Positions 19,925 through 25,610 of a stretch of DNA of 25,610 bases are shown in pieces (the first letter of the stretch is position 1; each line of letters opens with the position of its first letter). The notes below the pieces were generated by a model. The model was not told the DNA's origin and ran no database searches. It saw only the letters and a program-made list of their open reading frames with translations. Location of the stretch: the NCBI GenBank assembly GCA_003573635.1, contig QUTJ01031831.1, forward strand, positions 1-25,610. Reading direction: 5' to 3'. The stretch is from Goniomonas avonlea. Taxonomy: Eukaryota; Cryptophyceae; Goniomonadida; Goniomonadaceae. Made by a program: the position numbers and the translations under genes.

Positions 19925-22337
19925 ATGCACTACGGTGGCGGGATGGGGGCCCCAGGAATGGGCTACGGCGGCATGGGTGGCGGTTACGGTGGTTACAACA
20001 ATAACTACGCAAGTGGTGGCGGTTATAATTCTGGAGGTGGCTACCCTGGAAATTATGGCGGCGGCTATGGAGGATACGGTGCCTTTGGAGCAGGAGGCCA
20101 TGGTGGCTTCAATGGTCCTTCCCCAATGCATATGGGCCCTGCACCCCATGGCGGTAACGGTTTTGGAGGATATGGTCCATATCATGGTGGACACGACAAC
20201 AGCAATCAAAGCTGGTGGGGCGGGAGTCAGTACGGTGGCGCGGCGAGTCAGTATGGCGGTGGCCCGCCGAGCCATTATGGAGGTCCACAACATTGGGGAG
20301 GATATCCGCACCGTGGTCCAGGTCCCACTGCCGGTACGTTTTTCTTTTCCTTTCCCGCGTGCCCTGACCCCGTGCAGGAGGTCGCCCTGGTTATGGGGCC
20401 TCAACGTTCGGAGACGCCGAACCTCCGGATACCGCATCCGTCTTAGCCGACTCGGCGTCCGTTTACGGCGGGGACGCGAATCCTCGTACGCAGCAAGCCT
20501 CATTCCCACAAAGTTGCTTACACGATTTACAGAGGCGGACAGGGTTGGCCAATGGCTGAAAAATCAACCGTCCCACGACGAGTTCAAGCCTGTGTCTGAT
20601 AACTCATGGCGACCAACTGCTCCACAGGTGCAGGAGAATGTGCCGTTGATTGGCTACACAGAGCAGCCATTCCATCAGCCCTATCAGGACCCATTTACAT
20701 CCCCAAAGCGCCTTGCTGTCGTGGCCGCAAAGCCTCCTCCACCTCGCAGCGCACCACCCCCTCCTCCCCTCGCTGAGACCCGGAAGAAACCTCCGGGTGA
20801 GGACGTTGGTGTGCAGCTGCGCAGGCTGCCCAATAAATACTTGCGCATCAATGCTGTCCAGGAGGGTGGCCCGGCCAACAAGGACAATCTCGTCATGAAC
20901 GGTGACCTTTTGATGACGGTGGATGGCGAGGACGTTCGAAACAAGAGCCTTGACGAGGTGATTCTCGCTTGTGCAGACCTTGTCCCACAACCATTTACAC
21001 GAACGGACAGGTTTCGAAGCTCATCAACGGGCCTGCCGGGACCAAGGTCAAACTGGGCATTTTCCGACAGGCAGTGTGCACCCGGGTATGTTTCTTGAAG
21101 CACACAATTCCATTGTCCAAGTCCATATCTCCGGTTTACGGTGTTGGTGCGTCGGCGTCTTATCCTCGCCGCAGGACCCCCCCGCTCCCAAGATTGAGGA
21201 CTCTGTCGCCGCAGTCGCTTCAAGCCCAGACCAGCTCGCACAAATGCTGCAGACGCTGATGTCGCTTGCGTCGGGCGCAAGACCACAAGAGCAGCAGCAG
21301 CAGAATCAGCAGAATCAGCAGAATCAGCACCACAACCCAGCTGCTGTTTCGACCACGGTGCACTCACTTGCCCCCAACACGCAGCAGGTACGGCAATAAG
21401 CAGCCGCTGGAGTGAGTGGGTGAGTGTGTTGTGTGTGTGTGTGTTGAGCTCAATCGAGCGCGTCCGCTTGATCGTGTTTGCTGTGCTGTGCGTATTTGCT
21501 GTGCGTGTTTGCTGTGAGTCTCTCTCGTCTTTGCCGGGCGTGTTCGCTTGAGTGTGTCTGCGTGCGTTCGCCGAGTGTGTTGGAATGAGCCGTGCGTCTC
21601 GATTGCTGCTTGTTGTCTGTCCGCAGCCAACCGTCTCACTGGGTGTTTCGCTCGGGTTTGCCACTTGTCTCCCTTGTGCTTCCCGCAGATTCAGAGCGAC
21701 TAGTCCCTTCGACAGTTCCAGTTCTCTATCTCTATAAACTACCGTCTCTCACGACATCTCACCCGTACGGCGACAGCCAGCATCTTCTAGTGCTTCTTCC
21801 CGCATCAGGGAGCTCGCGTCCGCCTTCACTGGCAACCAGCCCCAGTCGCACTACCAGCAGCCCCCGCTCACGCCCAACCGCACGGCGCAGCGGTCCTTCC
21901 TGCAGGACGCCAGGAGCAGCGCCCCCCCGCAGCAGTCGTCCAACGCTCCCAGTGATCCGAATGCCCCCGGGTGGCACAGCGATGGTCCTGGCGGTGGCCC
22001 CTCAGGCAGCATGGGCGGCGGTCCTGGTGGCATGGGTCCAGGTGGCCCCAGTGGTTCTGGCGGCATGGGTCAAGGTGGTCCTGGCGGCGTGGGTCAAGGT
22101 GGCCCCGGTGGTCCTGGAATGGGTGGCGCAGGCATGGGTGGCATGGGTGGCATGGGAGGAGGCCCTGGCATGGGTGGTGGTGGGCCAGGCGGGCTGGTTT
22201 CACCTCCCGGGGGCATGCGGGGTGGGATGATGGACGACGACTTGCCGCGAGGCTCCACCACGGTGATTTCTGCCTCGGAGGGCTTTTCTTGGGGCGACAC
22301 CTCTGGTGACCCGAACGCGCCAAACCAGGCCTTCTGA
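19925..22337 (+). CDS. PDZ-domain protein with prion-like low-complexity flanks
   Basis: 612 residues in eight exons: 19925-20333, 20378-20485, 20533-20957, 21011-21085, 21175-21387, 21627-21642, 21689-21720, 21777-22337. Residues 1 to about 145 are Gly/Tyr-rich (GGYGGYNNNY), like FUS-type phase-separating segments. A proline run (PPPPRSAPPPPP, about 240-251) precedes one PDZ-like fold at roughly 265-340: VGVQLRRLPNKYLRINAV, GGPANKDN, GDLLMTVDGEDV, then across intron 3 SKLINGPAGTKVKLGIFRQ. A Gln/Asn-rich segment, a Pro/Gln-rich segment and Gly/Met repeats (GGMGGMGGG) follow, ending in an acidic tail with SWGDTSGDPN. PDZ domains bind C-terminal peptides; the ligand is unknown. The 16-bp exon 6 and 32-bp exon 7 are uncertain: one 389-bp intron from 21388 to 21776 is also in phase. 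Confidence 0.8.
21417..21590 (+). repeat. GT-rich short tandem repeats in PDZ-gene intron 5
   Basis: Contains GTGTGT runs and three near-identical units of CGTRTTTGCTGTG (around 21473-21512), then variants of CGTGTTCGCTTGAGTG. This is the only long, repetitive intron of the gene. Confidence 0.75.
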
Positions 22338-22715
22338 GTGGCCCGCACATTTTCCACCGTGACGCGGGCAAGCGCGGTGGGTTGGCCGCTCGCCATGACT
22401 TGGCCGTCGTGGCACCACTTGCCCTGTGTGCATCCCTGACTGTTTGCATCCCCACCCATTCCCTTTTTGGTATTTGACCTTCACTCGCTGATGGTCGTTG
22501 AGTTTTAAACTAGGCAAGTAAGTCTAGGCCTTGTGACACAAAATACACATCCTTCGATCAATCCTTGGCTCGGCCAAAGTTCTTGCTTGCTCCCGCGCTT
22601 GTCCTAACTTGGGTACTTGGGTTTGATGACCACTGGCACCATCTCACGTCGGAGTACTTGAACGGCCAAAACCACCCATGCGTAAATTAACTTGAGAGAT
22701 CCCTTCGTATAACTT
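22338..22715. other. Convergent 3' spacer
   Basis: 378 bp between the stop codons of the PDZ gene (+) and PEX7 (-). No open frame with domain content and no clear repeat was seen. It must hold both polyadenylation regions. Confidence 0.5.
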
Positions 22716-23833
22716 TCACATATCCGGGTCAGTACCCTGCAACCAGACACAGACAGTCTCATCCCAAGAGCAGCTGGCAAGCTGTCCTTCAACAAAGAGG
22801 TTATAGTCCACGCCCAGCACAAATTCACTGTGCTGGGTGCAACGCTCCTGAATTTTCATCGCGGGAGCCATGATGTCCCAAACGATGAGAGACATGTCAC
22901 TGCGAGGAGTCGAGGTCAATGTTCTGTCGAATTGAAGATAGATTGGACTTACTATGAGCAAGAGGTCAGCTGATTTTCGCAATGAGGCGAAAACTTCAAA
23001 CGGCGAACCGCGTAAGAGTGCCCGAGCAGCTCTTGAACCGGCGCCATTGGTGACCGGATGTCCTGCGCGGAGTCAGGAAAATCCACACCGCAAGCTTCCA
23101 TTGTTTGTCTTACCCAAATTTTGATGGACTTGTCAACGGAACCTGACGCCAAAATGTTTTGGTTGTATTTGTTCCAGTCCACTGTCAACACCTCATTGAC
23201 GTGAGCCGGAATGGTCTGTGACGAGCGCGGCACTGTAACCATTAGGTCAAGGCGCTGTAAAAGACACGGGAAAGACGTTATACCTCGTGCATCCCACAAT
23301 TTCACAGTACAATCTCCGGAGGCTGAAGCAAACACGTCTGCCAAGTGTGGCGACCAGATGGTGCTATACACGCAGTGCTGATGCTCCACCCATGTCATCA
23401 GGCTGGCGTTTGCCATCGGATTCCAGAGCTTGATACTGTCGTCCCATGATCCAGACACGAACACAGACTTGTTCACAAGGTTCCAATCCACGCTGTGTAC
23501 TTCTTTTTGGTGTTCTTCGAAGCTCCGCCAAGGAAAGGGTTGCGGCGACATAAGATCCCAGATTTTGATCGATCCATCTCCACTCGATGTAACAAGATGA
23601 TTTTCGTTCTCTTCGCTCCACGCGCAATCATACAAGCTGTCTTGGGTGTCGAAGGCGCGGACCTCGTTCATGCCGTTCGGCATCACATCAATTACATGCA
23701 CACGTCCGTTCCCGACGACTCCGAAGTGTTGGGAGGTGGCGCAAGCCAGGCGATTTTCCATAAAAGGACTCCATTCCACCTGTTGAGGGTGTGAGCGCCC
23801 GTAACTGACCCAAGGACCATACCGAGTAGCCAT
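22716..23833 (-). CDS. PEX7: Peroxisomal targeting signal 2 receptor PEX7
   Basis: WD40-propeller receptor that binds PTS2-bearing enzymes in the cytosol and carries them, with PEX5 or a PEX20-type partner, to the peroxisome. Exons (minus): 23833-23284, 23232-23114, 23062-22953, 22899-22716; 320 residues (human 323). Diagnostic blocks: ENRLACATSQHFGVVGNG near the start, the repeated GSWDDSIKLW, STIWSPHLADVFASASGD, IPAHVNEVLTVDWNKYNQN, ELLGHSYAVRRLKFSP and CSWDETV close to the end. Introns 1 and 2 are each 51 bp, a multiple of three and free of stops, so unspliced RNA would stay in frame; removing them restores the family's spacing. The start at 23833 was chosen because it matches the usual short N-terminus; an in-frame ATG 48 bp upstream (23881) would add 16 residues. 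Confidence 0.96.
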
Positions 23834-24035
23834 TGAATGGTGTCTTGAACCGCATTTGCAATGCGTCGCGCGCTCTGCCAAGCGTCCGAGCCCTCAAGAA
23901 GCCGAGAAAAAGGTGTGATATTTCCCATCAGTGTACGACGCTCATAAGCGCGACTGTACTTTTATGGTATCGTACTTCACTACCGGGCATCTCACTTATG
24001 GCTTATCAATTCACCTGCAAGAACGCGACGCGGCA
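23834..24035. promoter_or_regulatory. Divergent PEX7 / MED15-like intergenic region
   Basis: 202 bp between two divergent start codons, so it presumably holds both promoters. No TATA box or known operator was recognised. If the longer PEX7 start is used the spacer falls to 154 bp. Confidence 0.45.
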
Positions 24036-25382
24036 ATGTCACAGCAAGTCAGCGATGTCACTGCCTCCTGGAAGGTGCAGCCGGAGACCCTGGAGGTAAA
24101 GAAAATTCGTGCGGCATGGCTTGATCGGATGTGAGGCGTTTTTCTTTTTTGCGCACACAACTTACGGTTCGGGCAGCATCACCCAGCTCTCAAAGGTCAC
24201 TCAGAAGCCTGATCTGAAACAAATTGCTGAGAACTTCGAGAAGAAGGTCTACGAAACCTCTAAGACTCCAAACGAGTACCAAATGGACATTAATAAGCGG
24301 CTGAAAGAAGTGATCCAAAAGCAGTCGCAGCAGCAGCAACTCTTACAGATTCAGGCTAACCAGAAGGCGATGGCAGCACAACAATCCCGGCTTGCAGCGC
24401 AACAGCCGTCACAGCACGCACAAGGTTTAGTGCACCGAGCCCCAGCACCCGCTGCCCCTGCAAGTTTCGACGCACACCGACAGATGCAGAACTCTCAGCT
24501 TCCAGCAGGCTCCGTTCCCGACCAACAGTCCAGAGTAACGCCCCCATCCTTGCAATCAGCCTCTCTCTCGTCCTTTGGTAATATTAATTCTTACACATTG
24601 CACGTCGCAGTTGCAGCAGCTATATAAGCAAACCGCACCTCTTGTGGCGTTAATCAACGCAAAGAAGGACGACCATCAGGTGTGCTTGTTGATCACGTGA
24701 TGTGGGTGTGACAGTGTTCGCAGCACGTGGATGGGCTCAGAAATGCACTCGTGCAACTGAAGCAAATCAGCCAGAATCCGCTTACCGCCACGCCACAAGT
24801 ATTGGATTCATTGGAAAAGTACGCACTTCTCCGACCGAGGCCGTCGTTAACGCGTTTCATCCAGGGAAATCCGGCATTGGGTTCGGTACGCTGAAGGGTA
24901 CCAGCGGAACGCAGCTGCCTCGGGATCGCCCGCCGCTGCAGCCACAGCTGCCCGTGGATCCCCCGCTGTCGCACGTGCTCCGGCTGCTGCTCTGGCCTCC
25001 GCTACCGCACCAGCCGCAGCCGCAGCCGCCGCTGGAGCTGGCCGCGCTGCGGTGCGTTGGGGGTTTGGATTCAGATGTTCTGGAGGTCGCCAAGGGGCAA
25101 GCTGCAGAGCCCCCCCCTCCTCTTTTTTTCATTTTTTCCTTCTTATTTTAATATTTATTATTATGATTATTATTATTGGGGGGGGGGGGTGTCCTAGAGA
25201 GTGTGTGAAAACATGCCTTGATTGTGTGCTGTGGCAGTTCTTTTCAGTCTGGTAGGCGTTTGGCTCTGAAATGTACTGCCACACCCGGGAGAGCGTTCAG
25301 CGTGCTGCATGAGTTACCACGTGACAGCAGTTTATACCCTGAGCAGCAATCGTGTTTCGAAGACGTACTATCAAGCAGTTAA
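24036..25382 (+). CDS. MED15-like KIX-domain coactivator
   Basis: Likely Mediator tail subunit or related coactivator in the nucleus. Exons: 24036-24130, 24177-24534, 24611-24679, 24724-24818, 24865-25051 and, less surely, 25248-25382; 312 residues. Residues 9-80 resemble a KIX domain: SWKVQPETLEVKKIRAAW (compare the plant and yeast W...Q-P-x-x-R/L start), then LKQIAENFEKKVYETSK and NEYQMDINKRLKEV, the usual three helices. Next comes a Gln-rich segment (QKQSQQQQLLQIQANQKAM), a helical stretch (LQQLYKQTAPLVALINAKKD; VDGLRNALVQLKQISQNP) and an Ala-rich run. Activation domains bind KIX folds in this family. Exon 6 is supported only by a TTTTCAG acceptor, matching phase and a 44-codon open frame to TAA. 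KIX proteins outside Mediator exist, so the gene name is withheld. Confidence 0.68.
25110..25190. repeat. C, T, AT and G homopolymer cluster
   Basis: Within the presumed last MED15-like intron: a C run, a T run, ATTATTATT repeats and a run of about 11 G within 80 bp. The tract is error-prone and makes the exon 5/6 boundary harder to judge. Confidence 0.85.
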
Positions 25383-25610
25383 GCAATCAAATTTATCAAA
25401 TTCGAACACGGAGTGATCAAAGTTTTCATCTTTTGAACACGTCGTATGAGGTTTGAATGCCTTAAACACAAACCTTCCTTGGGTCGTTTGGAAGAAATTT
25501 TGACCACAAAAAATCCATCGTGAGTGCGCCGATTCTATGTTGTTTTTGCTATTGATTTTCCAACCTGGATTGTCCCTCTCGTGTCCCTTTTGGGTGGTCG
25601 AGGGGAGCGC
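25383..25610. other. 3' flank, nothing recognised
   Basis: Presumed 3' UTR and spacer after the MED15-like gene. No open frame, repeat or RNA gene is visible up to the window edge. Confidence 0.5.

Noticed and set aside
20684-21664. 326-codon minus-strand frame
   Set aside because: It is antisense to the PDZ gene and reads through its proline- and glutamine-rich repeats.

Overview
The window is nuclear DNA of a eukaryote. Every large gene is a mosaic of exons joined by GT-AG introns (two look GC-AG), there are no bacterial operons, and the proteins are core eukaryotic ones: cohesin SMC3, a GT41/O-GlcNAc-transferase-like enzyme, the peroxisomal receptor PEX7 and a Mediator MED15-like KIX protein. 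Many introns are only 40-56 bp, gene spacing is tight (64 bp between two divergent start codons, 63 bp between two convergent stops), and CT/GT microsatellites are common. This suggests a compact protist or algal genome. I cannot name the organism from the sequence.

Layout. 216-5626 (+): SMC3, 29 exons, 1215 residues when spliced. 6079-6533 (-): small unrecognised gene. 6557-8984 (-): single-pass membrane collagen. 9049-10524 (+): secreted exostosin-like protein, sharing a 64-bp divergent promoter with the collagen gene. 10557-10715: exact 159-bp inverted copy of an exon-intron junction of the GT41 gene 7.7 kb away. 11019-11225 (+): fragment resembling the C-terminal end of a histidine acid phosphatase. 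11226-12429: no confident gene. 12430-19293 (+): GT41/OGT-like enzyme with a signal peptide, TPRs and catalytic domain, 15 exons. 19357-19673 (-): 69-residue protein, possibly mitochondrial. 19925-22337 (+): PDZ domain between Gly/Tyr-, Gln/Asn- and Gly/Met-rich low-complexity segments. 22716-23833 (-): PEX7. 24036-25382 (+): MED15-like KIX protein.

The most striking signal is in the introns. Those under about 120 bp are clean. Several longer ones (collagen introns 5 and 6; GT41 introns 6, 7 and 8) hold decayed or near-perfect extra copies of their own flanking exon-intron junction, in tandem, dispersed or inverted. The 159-bp inverted repeat also spans an exon-intron junction. This looks like intron growth by repeated local duplication of splice junctions, giving arrays of decoy splice sites.

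The genes do not form one pathway. Collagen, the exostosin-like protein and the signal-peptide GT41 enzyme all point to the secretory pathway or cell surface and lie next to one another; the other genes are housekeeping. All exon models come from reading frame, splice motifs and remembered family sequence, and none is checked by transcript data.
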